A DNA stretch of 64,000 nt from Streptomyces sp. NBC_00289 (GTDB taxonomy: Bacteria; Actinomycetota; Actinomycetes; Streptomycetales; Streptomycetaceae), in assembly GCF_041435115.1 (NCBI RefSeq), contig NZ_CP108046.1:8122001-8186000 (forward strand), read 5' to 3'. Of this stretch, positions 24,228-33,310 are shown piece after piece. The notes below the pieces were generated by a model, which had not been told where the DNA came from, did not search any database, and saw only the letters and a list, made by a program, of their open reading frames with translations. Position numbers and translations under genes: made by a program. The stretch's first letter is position 1. Each line of letters starts with the position of its first letter.

Positions 24228-25438
24228 CCCACCGACCGCTGCACGAGCCACTGCGGGCCGTCAGGCCGCACCCCGACGACGCCCACTGGGACCGTCCCCC
24301 CGAGCCCGGCCAGGTCGACCCCGCCGTCCTCGCCGCCCTGCTGCGGCGGCACGGCTGGCAGCGGCGCGGCGGAGCCGCCGGACGCTACGGCCGCTGGACC
24401 CCGCCCGGTCCGGGTGGCGGCACAACCAGCCTGCTGGTGCCCGAGAGCCGCGCCTTCCCCGACAGCGACGACCTGCTCGGCGAGGCGCTGGTCGCCCTGG
24501 CCCGCAGCGGCACGCCCTCCGCGCGGGAGGTGCTCGTCGGGCTCGCCGTGCCCAGCGACGAGATCCGCTGGTGGCGGGACGTCCCGGTGGGGCCGGTCCC
24601 CGCCGCTCCCTGGACGGTCGAGGAGCAACTGCGCACCGCTGCCCGGCAGACCCTGCTGGCCGCCGCGCTCGCCACCCGTGCCCGGGCCGGCTACTACGGC
24701 GCCCGGTACCGCGGAAGCGCCACCGCGTCCCTGGAGAGCGTGCTCGTCGGTGCCGCGGCCGGTGGACACGGCCTGACCGCCTTCGTGCCCGTCGGCTCCG
24801 GGCGGGCGCTCGCCGTCCGCCTCCACCAGGCCCTGCACGCGGCCCGTGAGGCCATCGACTTCCAGCGCGCCACCGGCGGCATGGGCGCCTTCGACGGGGC
24901 CGTCGGGGCGGGCGTCAGCCGCGAGCTCACCGAGGCCCTGATCACCCTCGTCCGGGGCACCGAGGGCGCCCGGATCGCCGTCGCGTGGGCGCCGGCCGCG
25001 GGCGTCCCCGACGACTGCGCGGCCGCCGGGCCCGTCGAGTTCTCGCCCGGCGACCTGCCCGCCCTGCGCGAGGCCGGCGCCCGCTATCTGCGCGAGGAGC
25101 CCTCCGTGCCCGTGCGGATCACCGGTGCGGTGGTCCGGATGCGCAGGTCGGGGCCGCGGGGCGAGGGCACGGTGCGGCTGCGGGTGCTGGCCGGCGCCGA
25201 GGTGCCGCACGTCCGGCTGACCCTGGACGAGGAGGCGTACCGGATCGCCGGACACGCTCACCTCGTCGGGCTGCCGGTGCGGGTGCACGGCAGGCTGGAG
25301 AGCCGGGGCGGCTTCCGGCGGCTGACCGAGGCCTCCGGTGTCGTGCCCGTGCAGGTCGACGAGGCCGAGCGGGACCGCCTGATGAAGTCGCTGCAGGAGA
25401 ACCTGGACTTCTTCGAGGGAGCCCGCGGCGGGGAATGA
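24224..25438 (+). CDS. Conserved hypothetical protein, operon partner of DUF4365
   Basis: The 404-residue soluble protein is not recognised as a named family. The region from about 20 to 290 is mixed alpha/beta, with RHGWQRRGGAAGRYGRW near the start and the Gly-rich RATGGMGAFDGAVGAGV in the middle. The last 110 residues alternate hydrophobic and charged residues (VPVRITGAVVRM, HLVGLPVRVHGRL), like an OB-fold beta barrel that could bind nucleic acid. ATG 24224 has GGGAGG upstream and overlaps the DUF4365 stop (ATGA). Tight coupling suggests a joint function; none is known. Confidence 0.75.
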   Translation: MTHRPLHEPLRAVRPHPDDAHWDRPPEPGQVDPAVLAALLRRHGWQRRGGAAGRYGRWTPPGPGGGTTSLLVPESRAFPDSDDLLGEALVALARSGTPSAREVLVGLAVPSDEIRWWRDVPVGPVPAAPWTVEEQLRTAARQTLLAAALATRARAGYYGARYRGSATASLESVLVGAAAGGHGLTAFVPVGSGRALAVRLHQALHAAREAIDFQRATGGMGAFDGAVGAGVSRELTEALITLVRGTEGARIAVAWAPAAGVPDDCAAAGPVEFSPGDLPALREAGARYLREEPSVPVRITGAVVRMRRSGPRGEGTVRLRVLAGAEVPHVRLTLDEEAYRIAGHAHLVGLPVRVHGRLESRGGFRRLTEASGVVPVQVDEAERDRLMKSLQENLDFFEGARGGE

Positions 25439-25528
25439 TTTCGCGGTGGGCGGCCCCGGGTCGGTACGATCCGGTATTGCGTGCGCTCTCGGTACGGCGC
25501 CGCGCCCACCTTCAGTCAGGAGAGACCG

Positions 25529-27505
25529 GTGTCAGACGTCCGTGTGATCATCCAACGCGATTCCGAGCGGGAAGAGCGAACGGTGACGACGGGCACCACG
25601 GCCGCCGAGCTCTTTGCCGGTGAGCGTTCCGTCATCGCCGCACGCGTGGGCGGGGAGCTCAAGGACCTCTCGTACGCGGTGCGGGACGGCGAGACCGTCG
25701 AGGGCGTGGAGATCTCCTCCGAGGACGGCCTGAACATCCTGCGCCACTCCACCGCGCATGTGATGGCCCAGGCCGTGCAGGAGCTCTTCCCCGAGGCCAA
25801 GCTGGGCATCGGCCCGCCGGTCAAGGACGGCTTCTACTACGACTTCGACGTCGAGCGGCCCTTCACGCCGGAGGACCTCAAGGCCGTCGAGAAGAAGATG
25901 CAGGAGATCCAGAAGCGCGGGCAGAGGTTCGCCCGTCGCGTCGTCACCGACGAGGCGGCCCGCGAGGAGCTCGCGAACGAGCCCTACAAGCTGGAGCTCA
26001 TCGGCATCAAGGGTTCGGCCTCCACGGACGACGGCGCGGACGTCGAGGTCGGCGCCGGCGAGCTGACGATCTACGACAACCTGGACGCCAAGACCGGTGA
26101 CCTGTGCTGGAAGGACCTCTGCCGCGGTCCCCACCTGCCCACCACCCGCAACATCCCGGCGTTCAAGCTGATGCGCAACGCGGCCGCCTACTGGCGCGGC
26201 AGCGAGAAGAACCCCATGCTCCAGCGCATCTACGGCACCGCGTGGCCGTCCAAGGACGAGCTGAAGGCGCACCTCGACTTCCTCGCCGAGGCCGAGAAGC
26301 GTGACCACCGCAAGCTCGGCAGCGAGCTCGACCTGTTCTCCATCCCGGAGCAGATCGGCTCCGGCCTCGCCGTCTTCCACCCCAAGGGCGGTGTCGTCCG
26401 CCGGGTCATGGAGGACTACTCGCGCCGCCGGCACGAGGAGGAGGGCTACGAGTTCGTCTACACCCCGCACGCGACGAAGGGGAAGCTCTTCGAGACCTCG
26501 GGCCACCTGGACTGGTACGCCGACGGCATGTACCCGCCCATGCAGCTCGACGAGGGCGTGGACTACTACCTCAAGCCCATGAACTGCCCGATGCACAACC
26601 TGATCTTCGACGCGCGCGGCCGCTCCTACCGTGAACTGCCGCTGCGCCTCTTCGAGTTCGGGACCGTGTACCGGTACGAGAAGTCGGGCGTCGTGCACGG
26701 CCTGACCCGCGCCCGCGGCTTCACCCAGGACGACGCGCACATCTACTGCACCCGCGAGCAGATGGCCGACGAGCTCGACAAGACGCTCACCTTCGTGCTG
26801 AACCTGCTGCGCGACTACGGTCTGACCGACTTCTACCTGGAGCTGTCGACCAAGGACCCGGAGAAGTTCGTCGGCTCCGACGAGGTGTGGGAGGAGGCCA
26901 CCGAGACGCTGCGGCAGGTGGCCGAGAAGCAGGGCCTCCCGCTGGTCCCGGACCCGGGCGGCGCCGCCTTCTACGGTCCGAAGATCTCCGTCCAGACCAA
27001 GGACGCGATCGGCCGCACCTGGCAGATGTCGACCGTGCAGCTCGACTTCAACCTGCCGGAGCGCTTCGACCTGGAGTACACCGGCCCCGACGGCTCCAAG
27101 CAGCGCCCGGTCATGATCCACCGCGCTCTGTTCGGTTCGATCGAGCGGTTCTTCGCGGTGCTGCTCGAGCACTACGCGGGCGCCTTCCCGGCCTGGCTGG
27201 CCCCGGTTCAGGCGGTCGGCATCCCGATCGGCGACGGGCACGTCGAGTACCTGGAGAAGTTCGCCGCCGAGGCCAGGAAGAAGGGCCTGCGGGTCGAGGT
27301 CGACTCCTCCTCGGACCGTATGCAGAAGAAGATCCGCAACGCCCAGAAGCAGAAGGTGCCCTTCATGGTCATCGCGGGCGACGAGGACATGTCGAACGAC
27401 TCGGTGTCCTTCCGCTACCGCGACGGCTCCCAGGAGAACGGCATCCCCCTCGAGGCGGCCATCGCGAAGATCGCTCAGGTCGTCGAGGAGCGCACGCAGG
27501 TCTGA
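25529..27505 (+). CDS. thrS: Threonine--tRNA ligase
   Basis: The 658-residue enzyme has the full ThrRS layout. A TGS domain occupies 1-65. The editing domain has HSTAH at 73-77 and DLCRGPH further on, which hydrolyses Ser-tRNA(Thr). The class II catalytic core has MNCPMHN (zinc Cys), [15 protein letters not shown] (motif 2) and [16 protein letters not shown] (motif 3), followed by an anticodon-binding domain ([18 protein letters not shown]). GTG 25529 has CAGGAGAG upstream. It follows the unknown pair after 90 bases; its own promoter is likely. A strong hairpin follows. Confidence 0.97.
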   Translation: MSDVRVIIQRDSEREERTVTTGTTAAELFAGERSVIAARVGGELKDLSYAVRDGETVEGVEISSEDGLNILRHSTAHVMAQAVQELFPEAKLGIGPPVKDGFYYDFDVERPFTPEDLKAVEKKMQEIQKRGQRFARRVVTDEAAREELANEPYKLELIGIKGSASTDDGADVEVGAGELTIYDNLDAKTGDLCWKDLCRGPHLPTTRNIPAFKLMRNAAAYWRGSEKNPMLQRIYGTAWPSKDELKAHLDFLAEAEKRDHRKLGSELDLFSIPEQIGSGLAVFHPKGGVVRRVMEDYSRRRHEEEGYEFVYTPHATKGKLFETSGHLDWYADGMYPPMQLDEGVDYYLKPMNCPMHNLIFDARGRSYRELPLRLFEFGTVYRYEKSGVVHGLTRARGFTQDDAHIYCTREQMADELDKTLTFVLNLLRDYGLTDFYLELSTKDPEKFVGSDEVWEEATETLRQVAEKQGLPLVPDPGGAAFYGPKISVQTKDAIGRTWQMSTVQLDFNLPERFDLEYTGPDGSKQRPVMIHRALFGSIERFFAVLLEHYAGAFPAWLAPVQAVGIPIGDGHVEYLEKFAAEARKKGLRVEVDSSSDRMQKKIRNAQKQKVPFMVIAGDEDMSNDSVSFRYRDGSQENGIPLEAAIAKIAQVVEERTQV

Positions 27506-27516
27506 CCCGCGCCGCG

Positions 27517-27562
27517 TCGCGCGAGGCCCCCGGGAGGTTCGACCTGCCGGGGCCTCGCGCGA
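27517..27562 (+). terminator. Hairpin terminator of thrS
   Basis: TCGCGCGAGGCCCC pairs with GGGGCCTCGCGCGA (14 bp, 18-nt loop that can pair partly). It begins 12 bases after the thrS stop codon. Confidence 0.75.
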
Positions 27563-27624
27563 GGCCGCTTCTCCCACAACCCCGCCCACACGGCGCGAGC
27601 GGGCCAAGTCATATGCTGCACTGC

Positions 27625-28173
27625 ATGACGAGTGAGCCGGAGCAGCAGTGGGGAGTGGGGACGCAGGACGCGTTCCAGCGTCTGTGGACGCCCCACCGGA
27701 TGGCGTACATCCAGGGTGAGAACAAGCCGACCGGCCCGGGTGCCGACGACGGCTGTCCCTTCTGCTCGATCCCGGCGAAGTCCGACGAGGACGGCCTGAT
27801 CGTCCGCCGCGGTGAGCAGGTGTACGCGGTGCTCAACCTGTACCCGTACAACGGCGGCCACCTGATGGTCGTGCCCTACCGCCACGTCGCCGACTACACG
27901 GACCTCACGGAGTCGGAGACCGCCGAGCTCGCCGCGCTGACCAAGCAGGCGATGTCGGCCCTGCGGACCGCCTCCGGCGCGCACGGCTTCAACATCGGCA
28001 TGAACCAGGGCACGGTGGCGGGCGCCGGCATCGCCGCCCACCTCCACCAGCACCTCGTGCCCCGCTGGGGCGGCGACACCAACTTCATGCCGGTGGTCGG
28101 TCACACGAAGGTGCTGCCGCAGCTCCTGGCGGACACCCGGAAGATGCTGGCGGACGCCTGGCCGGCGGGCTGA
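27625..28173 (+). CDS. HIT-family hydrolase (Ap4A phosphorylase-like)
   Basis: A 182-residue histidine-triad protein. The active-site triad is AAHLHQHLVPRWGGDTNF (HxHxH followed by VPR and GGDTNF, typical of the actinobacterial Ap4A-like HIT group). A zinc-type CPFCSIPAK lies near residue 48 and GGHLMVVPYRH is conserved. It should cleave dinucleoside polyphosphates or nucleotide conjugates. ATG 27625 is chosen; ATG 27613 would add four residues. Neither has a ribosome site, and CATATG just upstream could be a -10 box of a leaderless mRNA. Confidence 0.92.
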   Translation: MTSEPEQQWGVGTQDAFQRLWTPHRMAYIQGENKPTGPGADDGCPFCSIPAKSDEDGLIVRRGEQVYAVLNLYPYNGGHLMVVPYRHVADYTDLTESETAELAALTKQAMSALRTASGAHGFNIGMNQGTVAGAGIAAHLHQHLVPRWGGDTNFMPVVGHTKVLPQLLADTRKMLADAWPAG

Positions 28174-28176
28174 GCG

Positions 28177-28226
28177 GGCCCGGGCGGACACGTCCGCCCG
28201 GGCCGGGGCGGACACGTCCGCCCCGG
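28177..28226. terminator. Two adjoining near-perfect palindromes between convergent genes
   Basis: GGCCCGGGCGGAC/GTCCGCCCGGGCC (13-bp arms, 28177-28204) overlaps CCGGGGCGGAC/GTCCGCCCCGG (11-bp arms, 28203-28226). Both are centred on GGCGGACACGTCCGCC. They fill the 55-base gap between the HIT gene and the minus-strand gene ending at 28229, so they probably terminate both. Confidence 0.7.
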
Positions 28227-28228
28227 AC

Positions 28229-29890
28229 TCACGCGTCGTAGACGTCCGCCTTCCGCGGCGAGGTGTCCTGCACCGCGGTGGAGAGGAACGCCGAGCGGTT
28301 GCCGAACTTCTCCGTGTCCACGCCGTTCTCGTCCAGCACCCGGATCGCCGCCGCGTGCACCACCCGCAGCACCGGCGCCGCTGCGCGCAGGGCGTCGTCG
28401 GCCATGAAGCGGTGGCGCCAGGGCTGATCGGCCCAGGCGTGCCGCAGGCCGAACGGCTCCGGCAGGCCTATCGAGCCGCCGAGCCAGTTCAGCAGCGGCG
28501 GGTACCAGGTCAGGGGCGCGCGGACGGCCAGGCGCACCACCTCGTTCGTGCTGACCAGGGGCAGCTTCACCGTGCGGTTCTCCCACGGCTTCAGCGACTT
28601 CGCGACCTCCTTGGTCGGTGCCTCCGCCTTGCTGGTGAACAGCGGGTTCACCGGGCCCAGGGCGTGCCCGGTGACCTCGATGCGCAGGGTCGCGTGCAAC
28701 ACGGTCACGGTGATCATCATGGTGATGACCAACTGCCCGTCCCACAGCGTCCACTGCACGCCGAGGTAGTGCCGGTCGCCGGCGCCGAACTGCTGCTTGT
28801 TGCAGATCTCCTGTATGGCGTGCGACTTGACCTGGTACGCCTCCACGTCGGTGCCCTCGGGCCGGGACACCGCCTTGGCGTTCTCCCCGATCGGCGTGAC
28901 GATCCAGTGCCGTATGGAGGCCTTCGGGAAACCGCCGGTGTTCAGCGGGCCCCGCTCCAGCATGCGCAGCTGGTCGTGGATCGACCGGATGACGTCCCAG
29001 CTGCGGAAGGGATGGATCTCCCTGTTGGGGTCCGCCGCCACCAGATCCTCGGCGAGCTGCCAGGAACCCCAGCGCGTGCCCATGCCCAGGATGCCCTTGG
29101 GGCCCGCGTAGAACACGGAGTTCGACTGCTGCTCGGCGCTGAGCCTGGCGAGCGACTGGCGCAGCTGTTCCGCCGCCGTCTCGCGCGGGCTGCTCGGTAC
29201 CGCCTCGGGCACCTTGGCGCCGACGCTGCTGCCCGAGAGCAGGCTGTTCCAGCGCTCCCGCAGGTCCGTCGCCGTGCGCTCACAGATCCGCCGGGCCCAC
29301 AGCCAGCCGAGGACGGGCATGACGACCGAAGCGCGCGCGTACAGGGCCCAGAAGCCGGTGAACGGCATGCGGATCAGGAAGAGCACGGCGAGTGCGCCGA
29401 AGGCGACGAGCAGGGTGGTGCCGAGCGCGGAGGCCCGCTTGTCGTCGCGCCTGTCGATGGCGGCCCGGGTCTGGAAGATCAGCAGCCAGACGAGAAAGCC
29501 GGGCAGGAACAGCAGACCGCACAGCAGTGTGACGATCATCAGCCGGTTGTCGCGGTCCTTGCGGATGTTGTTCGCCGCCAGGCAGTGCTCGACGACCGCC
29601 TGAGGCTCGGCGCCGAAGGACTGGATGAGCGGGTTGCGGCCGCTGCCCAGCATCCGGGCCACCACCGCGCCGGAGAACGCCTCACCCAGGTTGGGCCGGA
29701 AGATCCGGGACCACCGGCGCCCGGGCTTGATGGTCGACTCGTGCCATTCGTTGTCGGCCTTCTTGATCTCCTCCATGGGGCCGTCCCGGTAGGCCGCCGA
29801 GGCCAGCGCGAAGGTCGCCGTCTGCCCCTCGTCGCCCGTACGCGGCACCTGCGGCCCGAAGATGTCCGCGTAACCGCCGTCAACGGTCAT
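28229..29890 (-). CDS. Unknown membrane protein, 553 aa
   Basis: The start MTVDGGYADIFGPQ is followed by a 100-residue soluble region. Two or three membrane helices occupy about 115-205 (LMIVTLLCGLLFLPGFLVWLLIF and later LLVAFGALAVLFLI), then comes a long soluble C-terminal part. That part contains SNSVFYAGPKGILGMGTRWG and DVEAYQVKSHAIQEI, which look conserved, but no catalytic motif is evident. ATG 29890 has GGGGGCGGG upstream; a further 36 upstream codons look non-coding. It may be co-transcribed with the upstream EF-G-like gene or use its own promoter in the 229-base gap, where TGATCA repeats lie. Function is unknown. Confidence 0.8.
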   Translation of the reverse strand: MTVDGGYADIFGPQVPRTGDEGQTATFALASAAYRDGPMEEIKKADNEWHESTIKPGRRWSRIFRPNLGEAFSGAVVARMLGSGRNPLIQSFGAEPQAVVEHCLAANNIRKDRDNRLMIVTLLCGLLFLPGFLVWLLIFQTRAAIDRRDDKRASALGTTLLVAFGALAVLFLIRMPFTGFWALYARASVVMPVLGWLWARRICERTATDLRERWNSLLSGSSVGAKVPEAVPSSPRETAAEQLRQSLARLSAEQQSNSVFYAGPKGILGMGTRWGSWQLAEDLVAADPNREIHPFRSWDVIRSIHDQLRMLERGPLNTGGFPKASIRHWIVTPIGENAKAVSRPEGTDVEAYQVKSHAIQEICNKQQFGAGDRHYLGVQWTLWDGQLVITMMITVTVLHATLRIEVTGHALGPVNPLFTSKAEAPTKEVAKSLKPWENRTVKLPLVSTNEVVRLAVRAPLTWYPPLLNWLGGSIGLPEPFGLRHAWADQPWRHRFMADDALRAAAPVLRVVHAAAIRVLDENGVDTEKFGNRSAFLSTAVQDTSPRKADVYDA

Positions 29891-29958
29891 TCCCGCCCCC
29901 GATCGCCGCTGCTCTCGCTTCTGCGGCTTTCCCGACTTCCCTGCCCCGCACACCTGTT

Positions 29959-30017
29959 GATCAGCTGATCCTGACGACCCGGCCCATGATCGAGTCACAA
30001 CGTGATCAGGTGATCAG
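29959..30017 (-). promoter_or_regulatory. TGATCA-type palindrome and direct repeats upstream of the membrane-protein gene
   Basis: GATCAGCTGATC (29959-29970) is a perfect 12-bp palindrome. TGATCAGGTGATCAG (30003-30017) is a direct repeat of TGATCAG with an 8-bp step. Both lie in the 229-base gap in front of the 29890 start, a usual place for an operator. The cognate regulator is unknown. Confidence 0.45.
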
Positions 30018-30119
30018 CGTATCCGCAGGCACGGACATCCCGTCGGCGGACGGTCCGAACCGCCCGCCGACGCGGAGGCAGCGGCGCATACAGGCCACTC
30101 CGGTGGCGCCGAATGCCAA

Positions 30120-32318
30120 CTACGAGGCGCCGCGCACGTCTTCGCGAACGCGTTCCGCGATCTGCGGCGGCATCGGTTCGTGCCGCGCGTACGAGCGGTC
30201 GAACCGGGCGGTTCCGTGGGACAGCGAGCGCAGGTCGACGGTGTACCGGCCGATCTCGATCTCCGGCACCTCGGCCCGCACCAGGGTGCGGCCGCCGCTG
30301 GTCTGCTCGGTGCCGAGCACCCGGCCGCGCCGCCCCGACAGGTCGCTCATCACGGCGCCCACGTACTCGTCGCCGACCAGCACCGTCACCTCCGCCACCG
30401 GCTCCAGAAGGTGGATCCGCACGTCCGACGCGGCCTCCCGCAGCGCCAGCGCGCCGGCCGTCTGGAACGCGGCGTCCGAGGAGTCCACGGAGTGCGCCTT
30501 GCCGTCCAGCAGCGTGACCCGGACGTCGATGAGCGGATAGCCCGCGACAACTCCCTTGGCCGCCTGGGCCCTTACGCCCTTCTCGACCGACGGGATGAAC
30601 TGGCGCGGCACCGCGCCGCCGACCACCTTGTCGACGAACTCGATGCCGGAACCGCCCGGCAGGGGTTCCACCTCGATCTCGCAGATCGCGAACTGCCCGT
30701 GCCCGCCGGACTGCTTGACGTGCCGGCCGCGCCCGCCGGCCTTGTCCGCGAACGTCTCCCGGAGGGACACCTTGTGCGGTACGACGTCGACCTGGACGCC
30801 GTAGCGGGTGCGCAGCCGCTCCAGCGCGACGTCGGCGTGCGCCTCGCCCAGGCACCACAGGACCACCTGGTGGGTGTTCTGGTTCTGTTCCAGACGCATG
30901 GTCGGGTCCTCGGCGACCAGCCTGCCGAGCCCCTGCGAGAGCTTGTCCTCGTCGGCCTTGCTGTGCGCCTGGATGGCGAGCGGCAGCAGCGGGTCCGGCA
31001 TCTCCCACGGCTCCATGAGCAGCGGGTCGTCCTTGGCCGAGAGGGTGTCGCCGGTCTCCGCCCGGCTCAGCTTCGCCACGCAGGCCAGGTCACCGGCGAT
31101 GCAGTGGGTGAGCGCCCGCTGCTGCTTGCCGAACGGCGAGGACAGGGCGCCGACGCGCTCGTCGACGTCGTGGTCCTCGTGTCCGCGGTCGGCGAGCCCG
31201 TGCCCGGAGACGTGCACCGTCTCGTCGGAGTGCAGGGTGCCGGAGAAGACCCGTACGAGGGAGACCCGGCCGACGTACGGGTCGGACGCCGTCTTCACGA
31301 CCTCCGCCACCAGCGGCCCGTCCGGGTCGCACGGCTTCAGTTCGCGCGGCTTCCCGTCGACCGTGGTGACGCCGGGCGCCTCGCGCTCCAGCGGGGTCGG
31401 GAAACCGCCCGTGACCAGCTCCAGCAGCTCGACCGTGCCGAGCCCCTGCCGGGCGCCCTCGGCCGCGGGGGCGGCGGCCAGGACGGGGAAGAAGACCCCG
31501 CGCGCGACCGCCCGCTCCAGGTCCTCGACGAGCGTCCGTACGTCGACCTGCTCGCCGCCGAGGTAGCGGTCCATGAGGGTCTCGTCCTCGCTCTCGGAGA
31601 TGATCCCCTCGATCAGCCGGTCGCGGGCCTCCTCGATCAGCGGCAGCTGGTCCGCGCCCGGCTCGGACTCCTTGCGCTCCCCGGTGGAGTAGTCGAACAG
31701 CTTCTGCGACAGCAGCCCGATCAGACCGGTCACGGGCGCGTGCCCGTCCGCTGCCTGCGGGCCGCGCAGCGGCAGGTACAGCGGCAGTACGGCGTCGGGG
31801 TCGTCCGCGCCGAAGGCCTCCGCGCAGATCCGCGTCATCTCCTCGAAGTCCGCCCTGGCCGCCTCCAGGTGGGTGACGACGATGGCCCGCGGCATGCCGA
31901 CGGCGGCGCACTCCTCCCACACCATGCGGGTCGAGCCGTCCACGCCGTCCGAGGCGGAGACGACGAAGAGGGCCGCGTCCGCCGCTCGCAGACCGGCCCT
32001 CAGTTCCCCGACGAAGTCGGCGTAGCCGGGGGTGTCGAGGAGGTTGATCTTGATCCCGTCCCATTCGACGGGGACCAGGGACAGCTGCACCGAACGATGC
32101 TGTCGGTGCTCGATGTCGTCGTAGTCGGAGACGGTGCCGCCGTCCTCCACGCGGCCCGCCCGGTTCACCGCTTTCGCCGTGAGGGCGAGAGCCTCCACCA
32201 GCGTCGTCTTGCCGGATCCGCTGTGGCCGACCAGCACCACATTCCGTACGGACGCGGGGTGGTCGGCCGCCGTAGCCCTGCCGGCGGCTCCGGGGTGTGT
32301 GTTCGCCTTGTCGCCCAT
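30120..32318 (-). CDS. Elongation factor G-like protein EF-G2
   Basis: The 732-residue protein has the EF-G domain order: GTPase (1-280), domain II, and domains III-V. G1 is GHSGSGKT (31-38) and G3 is DTPG (95-98). G4, normally NKxD, reads THLE (149-152), and the switch I segment, normally RGITI, reads HRSVQLSL. It is therefore a diverged paralogue such as the actinobacterial FusA2 type, not the main translocase. ATG 32318 has CGGGAGG upstream. It is divergent from the PIM lipid operon. Function is unknown; ribosome binding under stress or in recycling is possible. Confidence 0.9.
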   Translation of the reverse strand: MGDKANTHPGAAGRATAADHPASVRNVVLVGHSGSGKTTLVEALALTAKAVNRAGRVEDGGTVSDYDDIEHRQHRSVQLSLVPVEWDGIKINLLDTPGYADFVGELRAGLRAADAALFVVSASDGVDGSTRMVWEECAAVGMPRAIVVTHLEAARADFEEMTRICAEAFGADDPDAVLPLYLPLRGPQAADGHAPVTGLIGLLSQKLFDYSTGERKESEPGADQLPLIEEARDRLIEGIISESEDETLMDRYLGGEQVDVRTLVEDLERAVARGVFFPVLAAAPAAEGARQGLGTVELLELVTGGFPTPLEREAPGVTTVDGKPRELKPCDPDGPLVAEVVKTASDPYVGRVSLVRVFSGTLHSDETVHVSGHGLADRGHEDHDVDERVGALSSPFGKQQRALTHCIAGDLACVAKLSRAETGDTLSAKDDPLLMEPWEMPDPLLPLAIQAHSKADEDKLSQGLGRLVAEDPTMRLEQNQNTHQVVLWCLGEAHADVALERLRTRYGVQVDVVPHKVSLRETFADKAGGRGRHVKQSGGHGQFAICEIEVEPLPGGSGIEFVDKVVGGAVPRQFIPSVEKGVRAQAAKGVVAGYPLIDVRVTLLDGKAHSVDSSDAAFQTAGALALREAASDVRIHLLEPVAEVTVLVGDEYVGAVMSDLSGRRGRVLGTEQTSGGRTLVRAEVPEIEIGRYTVDLRSLSHGTARFDRSYARHEPMPPQIAERVREDVRGAS

Positions 32319-32611
32319 GGCCTTGCCTCCCGTGCACGGTGAGGTCTCTGTGGGCGCGGGCACGCGGATCCTTCCCCGGACAGACCTCGTCCGGGCCGGT
32401 AACGGCTCCGGTGACGCCCGCGGTCCTTCGAGCTTTCCACTCCCGTCACGGTGCGTCCATACGAAGGACGCGATCGCGCCGTGACCCGGATGCCGCGGGG
32501 ACGTGACACGGGGGCCGGGTGCCCGTCCGCCGCCCGCACGCGGGCGTGACTACGATGGGCCAGCCGGTGGCCAGCAGGGGCCGCTCGGCCACACCGACCC
32601 TCGGGAAGGCC

Positions 32612-33310
32612 ATGCTGAACAAGTACGCGCGTGCATTCTTCACGCGTGTCCTCACACCGTTCGCCGCGTTTCTCATCCGCCGGGGCGTCAGCCCCGACAC
32701 GGTCACGCTGCTCGGCACCGCCGGCGTGATGGCGGGCGCGCTGGTCTTCTACCCCCGGGGCGAGTTCTTCTGGGGCACGATCGTCATCACACTGTTCGTG
32801 TTCTCCGACCTCGTCGACGGCAACATGGCCCGCCAGCTGGGCCGCAGCAGCCGCTGGGGCGCCTTCCTGGACTCCACGCTGGACCGGGTGGCCGACAGCG
32901 CGGTCTTCGGCGGCTTCGCCCTGTGGTACGCGGGCCACGGCGACGACAACGTCCTGTGCGCCGTCTCGATCTTCTGCCTGGCCAGCGGCCAGGTCGTGTC
33001 GTACACCAAAGCGCGGGGCGAGTCGATCGGCCTCCCGGTCGCCGTCAATGGTCTCGTCGAGCGCGCCGAACGCCTGGTGATCTCCCTGGTCGCGGCCGGC
33101 CTCGCGGGCCTGCACACGTTCGGCGTGCCGGGCATCCAGGTGCTGCTGCCGATCGCCCTGTGGATCGTCGCCGTCGGCAGCCTGGTCACGCTCATCCAGC
33201 GGGTCGTCACGGTCCGCCGGGAGTCCGCCGAGGCAGAGGCCGCGGAGGGCGAGCAGGACCCGCAGGGGAATCCGGCGAACGCCTCCCGGGGGAGTGAGGC
33301 GGCGAAGTGA
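32612..33310 (+). CDS. pgsA: Phosphatidylinositol phosphate synthase (CDP-alcohol phosphotransferase)
   Basis: The 232-residue membrane enzyme has the complete CDP-alcohol phosphotransferase motif: D66-x2-D69-G-x2-A-R-x8-G-x3-D87-x3-D91 (DLVDGNMAR and GAFLDSTLD). It should join CDP-diacylglycerol and inositol-1-phosphate to give phosphatidylinositol phosphate, the base of PIMs. The C-terminal 30 residues are acidic and disordered. ATG 32612 has GGGAAGG upstream. It overlaps the acyltransferase gene by 4 nt, and PimA follows, which supports the inositol lipid rather than the phosphatidylglycerol role. Confidence 0.92.
   Translation: MLNKYARAFFTRVLTPFAAFLIRRGVSPDTVTLLGTAGVMAGALVFYPRGEFFWGTIVITLFVFSDLVDGNMARQLGRSSRWGAFLDSTLDRVADSAVFGGFALWYAGHGDDNVLCAVSIFCLASGQVVSYTKARGESIGLPVAVNGLVERAERLVISLVAAGLAGLHTFGVPGIQVLLPIALWIVAVGSLVTLIQRVVTVRRESAEAEAAEGEQDPQGNPANASRGSEAAK

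Noticed and set aside
23661..25438. Proven phage-defence system
   Set aside because: The genes lie in a conserved core neighbourhood with no other defence genes; only a nuclease-like motif supports the idea, so it is listed as a hypothesis.
25439..25528. T-box or other riboswitch before thrS
   Set aside because: The gap is only 90 bases and no specifier stem or T-box consensus was found.
25532..27607. 691-codon minus-strand frame opposite thrS
   Set aside because: It is a shadow of a fully conserved thrS; the encoded sequence is biased and has no domain.
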